Positions 53,401-62,200 of a DNA stretch of 64,000 bases are shown here, piece after piece; position 1 is the stretch's first letter, and each line of letters begins with the position of its first letter. This DNA is from Algiphilus sp. (GTDB lineage Bacteria; Pseudomonadota; Gammaproteobacteria; Nevskiales; Nevskiaceae): contig NZ_JAGLEJ010000030.1 in the NCBI RefSeq assembly GCF_023145115.1, positions 1 through 64,000 on the forward strand, given 5' to 3'. The notes below the pieces were generated by a model, which saw only the letters and a program-made list of their open reading frames with translations, had not been told where the DNA came from and did not search any database. A program made the translations under genes and the position numbers.

Positions 53401-54522
53401 TCATGCGTCGGCGCGCGCCAGTCGGGAGAAGGAACCGCCCGGCTCGCTGGCCACCAGGCCGGCGATCTCGAGCTCGAGCAGGGCGCTGCTCAGGGCCTGC
53501 ACGTCGAGGCCGGTGCGCGCTACAAGCTGGTCGAAGGCGGAGCCGGCGTCGTGCACGGCGTCGAGCGTCAACGCCGCGTTGGCTGACAGCGCCGGACTGG
53601 CTCCTGAGCTTGTCACGGGGCCCAGTGTAGCAGCGGAACCGCCGGTGCTACGGCCGAGCGCGCGCAGCACGTCCTGCACGGTCTCGGCGAGCTGGGCGCC
53701 CTCGCGGATCAGTGCGTTGCAGCCGCGCGCCAGCGGGCGGTGGATGCTGCCCGGCACGGCGAGCACTTCGCGGCCGTACTCCGCCGCGAGCTTCGCCGTG
53801 ATCAGGGAGCCGCTGCGCGCCGCCGCCTCCACCACCAAGACGCCGAGCGCGAGCCCGGCGATGATGCGATTGCGCCGCGGGAAGTGTCCCGGACGCGCGC
53901 CCGTGCCGGGCGGGAACTCGGAGACCAGCAGCCCGTGGTCGCCGATGCGGTGCGCCAGCGCGCGATGGCGCGCCGGATAGACGCGGTCCGGCCCGGTGCC
54001 GGCGACCGCGATGGTGGCGCCGCCGGCGTCCAGCGCCGCGGCGTGCGCGGCGCCGTCGATGCCGGACGCCATGCCGCTGGTGACGCACAGCCCCGCGCGC
54101 GCCAGCTCGCTGGCGAAGGCGCGGGCGTCCTCCAGGCCCTGGGCGCTGGCCGAGCGTGCGCCGACGATGGCGATCTGCTCCTGCGCCAGCAGCGACGGGT
54201 CACCCAGGCAGTAGAGCGCCAGGGGCGGGCAGCCCGTCTGCAGCAGTCGCTGCGGATAGCGCGCATCGTCGATGGTGACCAGCGCGCGTCGCTCGCCGTC
54301 GAGCCAGCGCCGGCAGGTGTCCAGGGCGTCGGGGGCGGGGCGGCGCAGGGCATCGTGCAGCGCATCCGGAAGGCCGGCGGCGCGCCATGCGCCCGGCCCG
54401 GCGTCGAGCGCCGCCGCGGCGCTGTCGTGCTGCTCGAGCAGGCGCATGCCGGTAACGGGGCCGACCCCGGGCGCCAGCAGCAGGGTCAGCCAGGCCTCGC
54501 GGTCGGCACCGTCGTCGGTCAC
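53401..54522 (-). CDS. dprA: DNA-processing protein DprA
   Basis: A 373-residue protein that loads RecA on incoming single-stranded DNA in transformation. It has an N-terminal helical region (LAPGVGPVTGMRLLEQHDS), the Rossmann-like core (IAIVGARSASAQG, VTSGMASGIDGAAHAAAL, GTGPDRVYPARHRAL, FPRRNRIIAGLA, AARSGSLITAKLAAE, VPGSIHRPLARGCN) and a C-terminal winged helix (DQLVARTGLDVQALSSAL). It overlaps the LysM gene by 4 bp. Confidence 0.95.
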   Translation of the reverse strand: MTDDGADREAWLTLLLAPGVGPVTGMRLLEQHDSAAAALDAGPGAWRAAGLPDALHDALRRPAPDALDTCRRWLDGERRALVTIDDARYPQRLLQTGCPPLALYCLGDPSLLAQEQIAIVGARSASAQGLEDARAFASELARAGLCVTSGMASGIDGAAHAAALDAGGATIAVAGTGPDRVYPARHRALAHRIGDHGLLVSEFPPGTGARPGHFPRRNRIIAGLALGVLVVEAAARSGSLITAKLAAEYGREVLAVPGSIHRPLARGCNALIREGAQLAETVQDVLRALGRSTGGSAATLGPVTSSGASPALSANAALTLDAVHDAGSAFDQLVARTGLDVQALSSALLELEIAGLVASEPGGSFSRLARADA

Positions 54523-55694
54523 GGCCTGCGGTCGGGCGCGTGTACCTCGTCATGCAGCAGGATGGGGCGGACGGCTTCCATGACCAGGGCCTGCGAGAGC
54601 CGGTCGGTGACGCGCACCACCAGGAGCTGTCCGGCGAACTCCGCCGGCAGGCTGACGCGGCCGAAGCTGCGCTGCGGGTCCTTGACCTCGCGCGCCGCGC
54701 TGTAGACATCGAGCACGTGTCCGCTGGCGAGTCCGTCGGCGCTGCCGCGGTTGAGCACCACCAGGTTGTACTGGCCGATCTGCGTGACGCCGCCGAACAC
54801 CGAGATGATGCGCCCGTCGACGGCACCGTCCGGCGCGCGCGGGTAGAAGTTGGCGGACAGCTCGTCGGTGGGCTTCGGGATCAGCACATCGCCGATGCGG
54901 GTCTCGCGGTGCGCGCGCGTCAGCTCCAGCACCGCCACTTCGCGCGCGTGGCGCGCCAGCGTCGCGTCGGCCGCGGGGATGGCCTCGTAGCCCAGGGTCT
55001 CGCCGCTGTCCGGATCGACGTAGGGCGCACCGGGGTGCAGCACCAGCCAGTCCTCGTCGGCGTCCTCCGGCAGTTCCCTGGCGTAGATGCCGACGCGGTC
55101 CGGTCCGATGAGGTGTTCCTGGTCGAACTCCACCACGTAGGGCGCATTCTCCAGCGTCGCCTTGTCGACGATCTGCGGCCCGCGCAGGAAGTCCTTGATC
55201 TGGTCGAGCGGGATGGTGGGGATGGCGTCGGTCAGCGGCTTGCGGCGGATGCGCGGCGACAGCTTGCGCACGTCCGCGACGCGCTCGCTGCCCTCGAGCC
55301 AGCGCAGTTCGAGCACATCGCCCGGATAGATCAGGTGCGGATTGCTCACCTGCCGATTGGCCACCCAGACCTCGGGCCACTTCCACGGGTCGATCAGGAA
55401 GCGGTCGGCGATGCCCCAGAGCGTGTCGCCCTTCTTCACCACATAGCGCGCGGTCTTGCGCACGCGCTGCTCGGCGCCGTCGCGCGTCGTGGCGACCGGC
55501 TGCGCCGGTGCCGGCGACGGAGCGGTGCGCTCCGGGCCGCCACTGGCCACGACCTCGCCCGTGGTGGCGGGCCGCGCGTCCGGCGTCCCCGACTCCGGCG
55601 TGCTCTGGCAGGCTGCGAGCAGCGCGCCGGCGCAGATGGCCGCCAGACCGAGTGGCCTGCGCATGCCGGTATACTGTTTTGTCACTGTCGTCAT
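54519..55694 (-). CDS. LysM-domain lipoprotein
   Basis: From ATG 55694 (AAGGGG upstream) the 391-residue protein has a lipoprotein signal with lipobox LLAACQST, then a LysM motif near residues 85-130 (YVVKKGDTLWGIADRFLID, NRQVSNPHLIYPGDVLEL) that should bind peptidoglycan. The C-terminal half is beta-rich with VTQIGQYNLVVLNRGSADGL, typical of the LysM protein that precedes dprA in Xanthomonadales-like genomes. Translation may instead start at ATG 55664. Confidence 0.85.
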   Translation of the reverse strand: MTTVTKQYTGMRRPLGLAAICAGALLAACQSTPESGTPDARPATTGEVVASGGPERTAPSPAPAQPVATTRDGAEQRVRKTARYVVKKGDTLWGIADRFLIDPWKWPEVWVANRQVSNPHLIYPGDVLELRWLEGSERVADVRKLSPRIRRKPLTDAIPTIPLDQIKDFLRGPQIVDKATLENAPYVVEFDQEHLIGPDRVGIYARELPEDADEDWLVLHPGAPYVDPDSGETLGYEAIPAADATLARHAREVAVLELTRAHRETRIGDVLIPKPTDELSANFYPRAPDGAVDGRIISVFGGVTQIGQYNLVVLNRGSADGLASGHVLDVYSAAREVKDPQRSFGRVSLPAEFAGQLLVVRVTDRLSQALVMEAVRPILLHDEVHAPDRRP

Positions 55695-55795
55695 CGATCC
55701 CCTTCTCCCCGACAGGCGCAGCTCGGTCGCCGCAGATCCCCGATTGCCCGGGCACTGTAGCAGCCGATGTGCAAGGCCGGAATCCGCATAACAGC

Positions 55796-56302
55796 ATGGC
55801 ACTGCTCGAAATACTGCATCATCCCGATCCCCGGTTGCGGGAAGTGGCACAGCCGGTCGCCGACTTCGGGCCCGAGCTGCAGCAACTGATCGACGACATG
55901 TTCGAGACCATGTACGACGCGCCGGGCGTCGGCCTCGCCGCGACCCAGGTGGGCATCGCGCTGCGCGTTGCGGTCATGGACTGCGGCGGCGAGGACGCCA
56001 GCGACCCCCGCGTCATGATCAACCCGGAGATCGTCGCCACCGAGGAGCCGGAGGTGATCGACGAAGGCTGCCTGTCCGTGCCCGAGGTCGCCGACCGCGT
56101 GCGGCGCTTCAAGCGCGTCACCGTGCGCGCCCTGGATCGCGACGGCGCCGGCTACGAGCTCAGCGCCGACGGCCTGCTGGCCCAGTGCATCCAGCATGAG
56201 ACCGATCATCTCAACGGCAAGCTCTACATCGACCACCTGTCGACCATCAAGCGCGACCGTCTGCTCAAGCGTCAGCGCAAGCTCCGCAAGCAGGAATCCT
56301 GA
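55796..56302 (+). CDS. def: Peptide deformylase
   Basis: Removes the N-formyl group from new proteins. The 168-residue protein has the three active-site motifs GVGLAATQVG, EGCLSVPE and QHETDHLNG (HExxH variant with two His metal ligands). It is divergent from lysM-dprA-smg and followed by fmt. Confidence 0.96.
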   Translation: MALLEILHHPDPRLREVAQPVADFGPELQQLIDDMFETMYDAPGVGLAATQVGIALRVAVMDCGGEDASDPRVMINPEIVATEEPEVIDEGCLSVPEVADRVRRFKRVTVRALDRDGAGYELSADGLLAQCIQHETDHLNGKLYIDHLSTIKRDRLLKRQRKLRKQES

Positions 56303-56352
56303 TTGCCGGGAAGGCCCCGATCGATGTCGAGCTTGGCAACAAGGCAGAGCTG

Positions 56353-57276
56353 ATGCGCATCGCCTTCGCCGGTACGCCGGACTTCGCCGTTCCCGCGCTC
56401 GACGCGCTGCACGCGGCCGGGCACGACATCGCGGCCGTCTTCACGCAGCCCGACCGGCCCGCGGGGCGCGGACGCAGGCTGCGCCCGTCACCGGTGGCCG
56501 AGCGCGCCGACGCCCTCGGCCTGCCGGTGCACAAGCCGACGCGCTTCGACGACGCCGCGCGCGCGCAGCTGGTCGACGCCGCCGTCGAGGTGCTGGTGGT
56601 GGTGGCCTACGGACTCATCCTGCCGCAGGCCGTGCTCGACACGCCGGTGCGGGGGTGCCTGAACATCCACGCCAGCCTGCTGCCGCGCTGGCGCGGGGCG
56701 GCGCCCATCCAGCGCGCGGTCGAGGCGGGCGACAGTCAGACCGGCGTGTGCATCATGCAGATGGAGGCCGGTCTGGATACCGGACCGGTCTGGCGGCGCG
56801 CGGCGCTCGCCATCGGCGAGCACGAGACCGCCGGCGAGCTTCACGACCGCCTCGCGCAGCTCGGCGCGCGGGAGATCGTCCCGGCGCTGGCGCAGGTGGC
56901 CGCCGCCGACGGCGCTCCCGAGCCGCAGCCGGCGGAGGGCGTCACCTACGCGCGCAAGCTCGCCAAGGACGAAGCCCGCGTCGACTGGACCGCATCCGCG
57001 GCGACCATCGCGCGTCGCGTGCATGCCTTCAACCCGGTGCCCGGCGCGTGGACCGGCCACGACGGCGAGCGTCTGCGCGTGCTGCGCGCGCGCCCCGCCG
57101 AGCCGGTCGTCACGGCCGCGGCCGGTACCGTGCTCGGCGTCGACCACGCGGGCGTGCGCGTCGCCACCGGCGAAGGCGCGCTGCTGCTGGAAACGCTGCA
57201 GTGGCCGGGTGCGCGTGCGCTGCCGGCATTCGAGGCGGCCGGCCGCCGGCTTGTCGAAGGAGCGCAGCTGACATGA
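56353..57276 (+). CDS. fmt: Methionyl-tRNA formyltransferase
   Basis: Formylates initiator Met-tRNA. The 307-residue protein has the N-terminal IAFAGTPDFAVPALDAL, the formyl-folate site LNIHASLLPRWRGAAPIQRAV and ITIMQMEAGLDTGP-like IMQMEAGLDTGPVW, then the C-terminal OB-like domain. It overlaps rsmB by 4 bp. Confidence 0.96.
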   Translation: MRIAFAGTPDFAVPALDALHAAGHDIAAVFTQPDRPAGRGRRLRPSPVAERADALGLPVHKPTRFDDAARAQLVDAAVEVLVVVAYGLILPQAVLDTPVRGCLNIHASLLPRWRGAAPIQRAVEAGDSQTGVCIMQMEAGLDTGPVWRRAALAIGEHETAGELHDRLAQLGAREIVPALAQVAAADGAPEPQPAEGVTYARKLAKDEARVDWTASAATIARRVHAFNPVPGAWTGHDGERLRVLRARPAEPVVTAAAGTVLGVDHAGVRVATGEGALLLETLQWPGARALPAFEAAGRRLVEGAQLT

Positions 57277-58673
57277 ACGGACGCGGCGGAGGCGGCGGTG
57301 GTGGTGGACCGCGCAGCGGCGGCCCGCGTGGCGGTGAGCAGCGCGGCGGTGGACAGCGCGGGCCGCGCGCCCCCGGCTCCGCGCTGCGCGCGAGCGCCAC
57401 GCGCGTGGTCAACGCCGTGGTCACGCAGGGCAGGAGCCTCGACGACGCGCTGGCCCATGCCGTGGCCCGCCATCCGATCACGGCCCGCGACCATGCGCTG
57501 CTCGCGGCCATCGTCTACGGCGTGGTGCGGCACTACCGCCGTCTCGGCTGGCAGGCGGAGCGCATGCTGGAGCGTCCGCTGCGCGACGCGCCGCTGATCG
57601 AGGTCCTGCTGCGCGTCGGCCTCTACCAGCTCCTCGACCTGCGCGTGCCGGATCACGCCGCCATCGCGGCCACCACCGGCGCCGCGCCCATGCTCGATGC
57701 CGAGTGGGCCGGATCGCTGGTCAATGCCCTGCTGCGCCGCACCCAGCGCGAGCGCGATGCGCTTGCCGAGCCGGAGGCGCCCGCGATCCGCCACTCCTGC
57801 CCGGACTGGCTGCTCGCCCGCCTGGAGGCCGACTGGGGCGAAGCGCGCGCCGAGCAGATGATCGCGACCGCCAATGTGCAGGCGCCGATGACCCTGCGCG
57901 TCAACCGTCGGCGCATGGACCCGGCCGCCTATCGGGCGCGACTGGCGCGCGCGGGCATGGCGGCGGATGCGGTCGCCGGCGCACCCGACGCCGTCGTGCT
58001 GGGCGCACCCAGCGCGGTCGACGATCTCCCGGGGTTCGCCCGCGGCAGCGTGTCGGTGCAGGACGCCAGCGCGCAGCTCGCCGCCGATCTGCTCGACGTC
58101 GCGTCCGGGCAGCGCGTGCTCGACGCCTGCGCGGCGCCCGGCGGCAAGGCCGCGCATCTGCTCGAGCGCTGTCCGGATGCGGCCCTCACCGCCCTCGACG
58201 TCGATCGCGAGCGGCTCCAGCAGGTGGACGCCACGCTCCGGCGCATCGGCCTGCGCGCGCGGCTGGTGGCGGCCGACGCCTGCGACACCGGTCGCTGGTG
58301 GGACGGCGCCGCCTTCGACCGCATCCTGATCGACGCGCCGTGTTCCGGAACCGGCGTCATCCGCCGGCATCCCGACATCAAGTGGCTGCGCCGCGAGACC
58401 GATATCGCCGCGCTCGCCACCCGTCAGCGCGCGCTGCTCGATGCGCTCTGGCCGCTGCTCGCACCGGGTGGCCGGCTGGTGTTCGCGACCTGCTCGGTGC
58501 TGCGCGAGGAAGGCGCCGACGTGGTCGATGCCTTCGTTGCGGACCAGGGCGACGCGGTGCCCGCCACCCCCGACCTGCCGGTCGGCGAGCGCGACGGCCC
58601 CGGCTGGCGCATCGCGCCGGGCGGCGAATGGGACGGCTTCTTCTATGCGCTGCTGGAGCGCGCGCACGGCTGA
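57273..58673 (+). CDS. rsmB: 16S rRNA m5C967 methyltransferase RsmB
   Basis: A 466-residue protein with an N-terminal NusB-like domain (AVVTQGRSLDDALAHAVARH) and a SAM-dependent methyltransferase domain: LDACAAPGGKAAHLLE, DAPCSGTGVIRRHPDIKWLR (catalytic Cys) and FATCSVLREEGADVV (second Cys). Odd feature: about 35 extra N-terminal residues made of Gly and Arg (NGRGGGGGGGGPRSGGPRGG-like), which look like an RGG-type RNA-binding tail. Confidence 0.93.
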   Translation: MNGRGGGGGGGGPRSGGPRGGEQRGGGQRGPRAPGSALRASATRVVNAVVTQGRSLDDALAHAVARHPITARDHALLAAIVYGVVRHYRRLGWQAERMLERPLRDAPLIEVLLRVGLYQLLDLRVPDHAAIAATTGAAPMLDAEWAGSLVNALLRRTQRERDALAEPEAPAIRHSCPDWLLARLEADWGEARAEQMIATANVQAPMTLRVNRRRMDPAAYRARLARAGMAADAVAGAPDAVVLGAPSAVDDLPGFARGSVSVQDASAQLAADLLDVASGQRVLDACAAPGGKAAHLLERCPDAALTALDVDRERLQQVDATLRRIGLRARLVAADACDTGRWWDGAAFDRILIDAPCSGTGVIRRHPDIKWLRRETDIAALATRQRALLDALWPLLAPGGRLVFATCSVLREEGADVVDAFVADQGDAVPATPDLPVGERDGPGWRIAPGGEWDGFFYALLERAHG

Positions 58674-58800
58674 CGCGCCGCAGTGCCGTTATCATGAAGT
58701 CGCGCAAGCGCTTCGTTCCGGCGCGAGTCAGGCGGCGGACGCGACCATGCGCTTATCTGCATGAGCCATGATGTCTCATTCACCCATCCCAAAAGGGTCA

Positions 58801-59019
58801 ATGCCCATGACTGCACTCAAGCGAAACCTGATGGTGTCCTCCGCGGCGCTGCTCGCCACCCCGGCGACCGTGCTGGCGCACGCCGGCCACGACCACGGTC
58901 ACTGGTCGAGCGGGCTCGTCCACACGCTCTTCTTCCTCTCGGTGTTCGCGGCTGTCGGTATCGGCAACGTGATCTACCAGAAGCGCAAGCAGGCCAACGC
59001 CCGGCAGGAGGTCAAGTAA
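58801..59019 (+). CDS. Small His-rich membrane protein of the NiSOD operon
   Basis: A 72-residue protein with a signal-peptide-like N-terminus ending LLATPATVLAHA, a His cluster AGHDHGHW directly after it, one transmembrane helix (LVHTLFFLSVFAAVGIGNVI) and a basic cytoplasmic tail. ATG 58801 or ATG 58807 may be used (AAGGG upstream). Its stop overlaps the sodN start (TAATG). The His cluster on the outer face next to a nickel enzyme suggests nickel binding or delivery; this is inference from position and composition. Confidence 0.7.
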   Translation: MPMTALKRNLMVSSAALLATPATVLAHAGHDHGHWSSGLVHTLFFLSVFAAVGIGNVIYQKRKQANARQEVK

Positions 59020-59519
59020 TGCTCTACGGACTGATCAACTGGTACGGCCGCAGGAAGCGGGTCGAGACCGTCTCCGCACACTGCGACATTCCCTGCAAGA
59101 TCTACGACCCGATCTCGGCCCAGATCGCGACCCTCAGCGTCATCCGCTTCATGGACCAGATCGCCGAGCTCGAGGCCAAGGGCACGCTGAGCCTTGCCGA
59201 CCAGGCGCAGCTGACGCGACTGGTGCAGGAGAAGGAAACCCACGCCGAGAAGGCGAAGCACGAAGTGCGCGTCATCTGGGGCGACTACTTCAAGCAGCCG
59301 CAGTTCGAGAAGTTCCCGGACGCGAGCACGCTGGTGCACAACATCATGCTCGCCGGCTCGGCGTGCAAGCAGGGCATCGAGCGCGAGAAGGGCGTCAAGC
59401 TCCTCGAGCTGGTCAACGAGTTCGCCGAGGCGTTCTGGACCACCAAGGACGTGCCCACCTACAAGGCGACCTGCCCCTATCCGCCGAGCGAGACCGTGGT
59501 CTACCCCAAGCTCGGCTGA
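59019..59519 (+). CDS. sodN: Nickel superoxide dismutase
   Basis: NiSOD converts superoxide to oxygen and peroxide. The 166-residue precursor has the diagnostic nickel hook at residues 21-31, HCDIPCKIYDP: after removal of 20 residues His21 becomes the N-terminal ligand, with Cys22 and Cys26 as thiolates. The rest forms the four-helix bundle. AGGAGG lies 7 bp before the ATG. The 20-residue pro-peptide (MLYGLINWYGRRKRVETVSA) must be removed, fitting the protease gene that follows. Confidence 0.95.
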   Translation: MLYGLINWYGRRKRVETVSAHCDIPCKIYDPISAQIATLSVIRFMDQIAELEAKGTLSLADQAQLTRLVQEKETHAEKAKHEVRVIWGDYFKQPQFEKFPDASTLVHNIMLAGSACKQGIEREKGVKLLELVNEFAEAFWTTKDVPTYKATCPYPPSETVVYPKLG

Positions 59520-59529
59520 TTGAAGGGAG

Positions 59530-59841
59530 ATGCGCGTCAGGCTGTTCCGGGTGACGGGGAACAGCATGTTCCCGGCCTACCCGGCGGGCGACTACGTCCT
59601 GGCCTGGCGCCATCCCCTGCAGCGATTCGCGGCCGGCGACGTGGTGGTGGTCGACCACCCGTCGTACGGCCGCATCATCAAGCGGATCGCCGCCGTTGAC
59701 GCCGACCGCCGATTGCGTCTGACCGGCGACAACGTCGAGGAAAGCACGGCGAGCCAGCTGCTCGGCGATGTCGGGTCCGACCGCATCGTCGGCCGGGTCA
59801 TCTGCCGGATCGGTCCGGCGCGCATGCACGCAGCAGGCTGA
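59530..59841 (+). CDS. sodX: NiSOD maturation protease SodX
   Basis: A 103-residue signal-peptidase-I-like (S26/S24-type) protease that frees the N-terminal His of NiSOD. The catalytic Ser12 lies in GNSMFPAYPAGDYV and the general-base Lys51 in GRIIKRI. It is short, without clear membrane anchors, as is normal for this family. It lies 10 bp after sodN. Confidence 0.9.
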   Translation: MRVRLFRVTGNSMFPAYPAGDYVLAWRHPLQRFAAGDVVVVDHPSYGRIIKRIAAVDADRRLRLTGDNVEESTASQLLGDVGSDRIVGRVICRIGPARMHAAG

Positions 59842-59848
59842 ACCCGGC

Positions 59849-60031
59849 TCAGCCGCGCGCCGGCCCCCGCATGGTGCGATAGCGCCACCATCCATAGCCC
59901 AGTGGCAGCGCGGCCGCGAGCAGCAGCAGGCTGTCCGCGACCGGCCCGCGCGCGATCAGCATGCCGACGATGCCGGCGATGCCGATCAGCGCCAGAACCG
60001 AGATCAGGGTCAGCGCGCGCCGGCCGCTCAT
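59849..60031 (-). CDS. Small two-helix membrane protein
   Basis: A 60-residue protein from ATG 60031, overlapping the PepSY gene stop by 4 bp (ATGA). It has two hydrophobic helices (LTLISVLALIGIAGIVGMLI and DSLLLLAAALPLGYGWWRY) and a basic end. Comparable tiny membrane proteins occur after PepSY-membrane genes in siderophore-uptake operons; its function is unknown. Confidence 0.65.
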   Translation of the reverse strand: MSGRRALTLISVLALIGIAGIVGMLIARGPVADSLLLLAAALPLGYGWWRYRTMRGPARG

Positions 60032-61182
60032 GCCGCCGCCTCCGCGGTTGCGCTCGCCCTCGGCGCGCGCCGCCGCCGCGCCCACCACAACCAGGCGCCG
60101 TTGGCGGTGATGAACAGGGTCAGCCAGGTGCAGGCCGTCCACAGCAGCTTGAGGGGCAGGCCGCCGTAGTCGCCGAAGTGCAGCGGCTCGGACAGCGCGA
60201 TGGCCTTGAGATAGAGCGGCACTTCGGGTGCCGCGGCGACCTCGCCGGTTTTCGCGTCGACGATGACGACGCGGAACATGCGCTCCTGCACGCCCTCGCT
60301 CCCGCCGAGCAGCGCGGTGTAGTGGCGCGGCGTCGAGAACTCGGTTCCGGGGAACACCAGCGATTGCACCCACCAGCCCTCGGGCGCGGCGGCCCGCACC
60401 GCCGCGAAGGCGGTCTCGACATCGGCCGGCGGCTGCACCGGGTCCACCGGTTCCATGCGCTCGGCCTCGGCGCGCAGGCCGCTGAGCTCGGTCATCTGCC
60501 AGAGGCCGATGGCGGCGGTGCCGAAGCCGAGCAGGAAGCCGGTTGCCGTCACCACCAGCGCCCAGCCCAGCACCACCGCGCCGATGAAGTTGTGCAGGTC
60601 CAGCTGCAGCAGGCGCGCGCCGCGGCCGCGGCGCAGCACGCCGAAGGCGATGCGCTTGACGTAGGGCGCGTACACCACCAGCCCCGACAGCAGCGCGATC
60701 AGCACCAGCAGCGCGATGAGCGCACCGATGAGCTCGCCGAGCGGGCCGAGGAACCACTGCGCGTGCAGCTCCAGCAGGAAGCCGGTCAGGGTCGGGCCCG
60801 GGTCCGGATCGCCGGTGGGCTGTGCGGTGACGAGGTCGGCGAAGCGCACGCGCGCGTCGTCGAAGCTGCGCGCCGCCATCGGCGCTGTTACCGCCAGCAG
60901 CACGCCGGGATGGTGTTCGGGGTCGACGCCGACGCTGAGCACGCGCTCGTCCGGGTAGGCGGCGCGGATGTTGGCCACCGCCTCCGAGATCGGGCGCTGC
61001 GGCGCATCGGGGGCGTGCTCCGAAACCGGCACGGTGCCGAGGGCGTGATCGATCTCCTCGTGGAAGATCAGCACCGTCCCGGTCAGGCACAGCACCAGGA
61101 AGGGCAGGGTCGCGATCAGGCCGGTCCAGCGGTGCAGCCAGAGGTTGACGCGGAACCAGCGGGAGGTGCCCGACCCGTTCAT
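60028..61182 (-). CDS. PepSY-type membrane protein (iron-uptake reductase-like)
   Basis: A 384-residue membrane protein with PepSY-associated transmembrane helices and conserved His in LWLHRWTGL, LHAQWFLGPLGELIG and LDLHNFIGAVVLGW, which may bind heme. Such proteins are implicated in reductive release of iron from siderophores at the inner membrane. It is encoded between the PNPOx-fold gene and the small membrane gene, all downstream of a TonB-dependent receptor. Confidence 0.85.
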   Translation of the reverse strand: MNGSGTSRWFRVNLWLHRWTGLIATLPFLVLCLTGTVLIFHEEIDHALGTVPVSEHAPDAPQRPISEAVANIRAAYPDERVLSVGVDPEHHPGVLLAVTAPMAARSFDDARVRFADLVTAQPTGDPDPGPTLTGFLLELHAQWFLGPLGELIGALIALLVLIALLSGLVVYAPYVKRIAFGVLRRGRGARLLQLDLHNFIGAVVLGWALVVTATGFLLGFGTAAIGLWQMTELSGLRAEAERMEPVDPVQPPADVETAFAAVRAAAPEGWWVQSLVFPGTEFSTPRHYTALLGGSEGVQERMFRVVIVDAKTGEVAAAPEVPLYLKAIALSEPLHFGDYGGLPLKLLWTACTWLTLFITANGAWLWWARRRRAPRASATAEAAA

Positions 61183-61183
61183 G

Positions 61184-62191
61184 TCAGTACAGGTTGTGCT
61201 TGTAGTCGTGCTTGAGGCCGCGCGCCATCAGGCCCGGCACTGAAACGGCCGCCCGCGTGATGCCGGCACCGACGCCGCCCGCCTTGTTGTGCTTGACGTG
61301 CGCGGCGAACATGGTCGCCGGGTCGATGTCCGCCGGTGCGGCGGACGCCGGCCAGAGCGCGGCGCGGGCCAGGGCGGCGCTGTCCCGGACCGCCAGCGCC
61401 GGCTGCGCGATGCGCGTGACCACCTTCGGCGTGCGCTCGGCCACGGTGAAGGCTGCGCGCATGGCCTCGTCTGCGTTGATCGACGCGCTGCCGGCGAGTG
61501 CCACCACCCGTGCCGTGCCCGGCACCAGTGCCAGCGCGGCGACGCGCGGCTGGGTCAGGATGTTGCGGAAGCTGTCGGTGCGGCGGTTGCCGGGGCGGTC
61601 GGCGTACCAGACATCGCCTTCCTGCAGGCGCAGCAGCGATCCGGCCGGATCGCCCTTGGGGCTGACATCGGCACGGCCCTGCGCGTCGACGGTCGCCAGC
61701 GCCATGAAGCGGCTGGCGCCGAGCAGCGCTTCCGGCGAGTCGGGCGCGGTCGTAGACGGATCGGCATCCCAGAATCCGGAGCGGATCAGCGCCTTGGCGC
61801 AGTGCAGATAGCACTCCTCGACCGCAACCGCGATGTGCGCGTCATCGACGGCTGTCACGAGGCCGTTGACCCGCAGTGTCTCGCCGCAGCCCGGAATCAG
61901 GAACAGCGATCCGAAGCCGCTGCCCTCGCGCGCCGTCGCCGCGTCATCGAGCGTGGCGCGTGGAATGCGCAGACTGCGCGCGTCCGCCACTTCCGCGAAG
62001 CCGGCCGCGCCACCGGCAGCGGTGATCGCGATGCCGTGGCGGTCGCCGAAGGCCAGGAAGGCAAACGGCGCGGCCGCGACCCAGCGCCGGTCGTGCGCAT
62101 CGAGGTGATCGAGCACCTTCATGTCGACGGCGGCCGGCTTCCTGCCGACGCGGGCTTCCAGCGCGGTGATATCGGTGATGGATGTGTTCAT
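61184..62191 (-). CDS. Pyridoxamine-phosphate-oxidase-fold protein
   Basis: A 335-residue soluble protein with two split-barrel flavin-binding units. The second has FMALATVDAQGRADVSPKGD and VWYADRPGNRRTDSFRNILT, the FMN-binding signature of PNPOx-like oxidoreductases. Next to a TonB receptor and a PepSY protein it could be a flavin-dependent iron or siderophore reductase, but the substrate is not shown by the sequence. Confidence 0.78.
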   Translation of the reverse strand: MNTSITDITALEARVGRKPAAVDMKVLDHLDAHDRRWVAAAPFAFLAFGDRHGIAITAAGGAAGFAEVADARSLRIPRATLDDAATAREGSGFGSLFLIPGCGETLRVNGLVTAVDDAHIAVAVEECYLHCAKALIRSGFWDADPSTTAPDSPEALLGASRFMALATVDAQGRADVSPKGDPAGSLLRLQEGDVWYADRPGNRRTDSFRNILTQPRVAALALVPGTARVVALAGSASINADEAMRAAFTVAERTPKVVTRIAQPALAVRDSAALARAALWPASAAPADIDPATMFAAHVKHNKAGGVGAGITRAAVSVPGLMARGLKHDYKHNLY

Positions 62192-62200
62192 CGGTCCACT

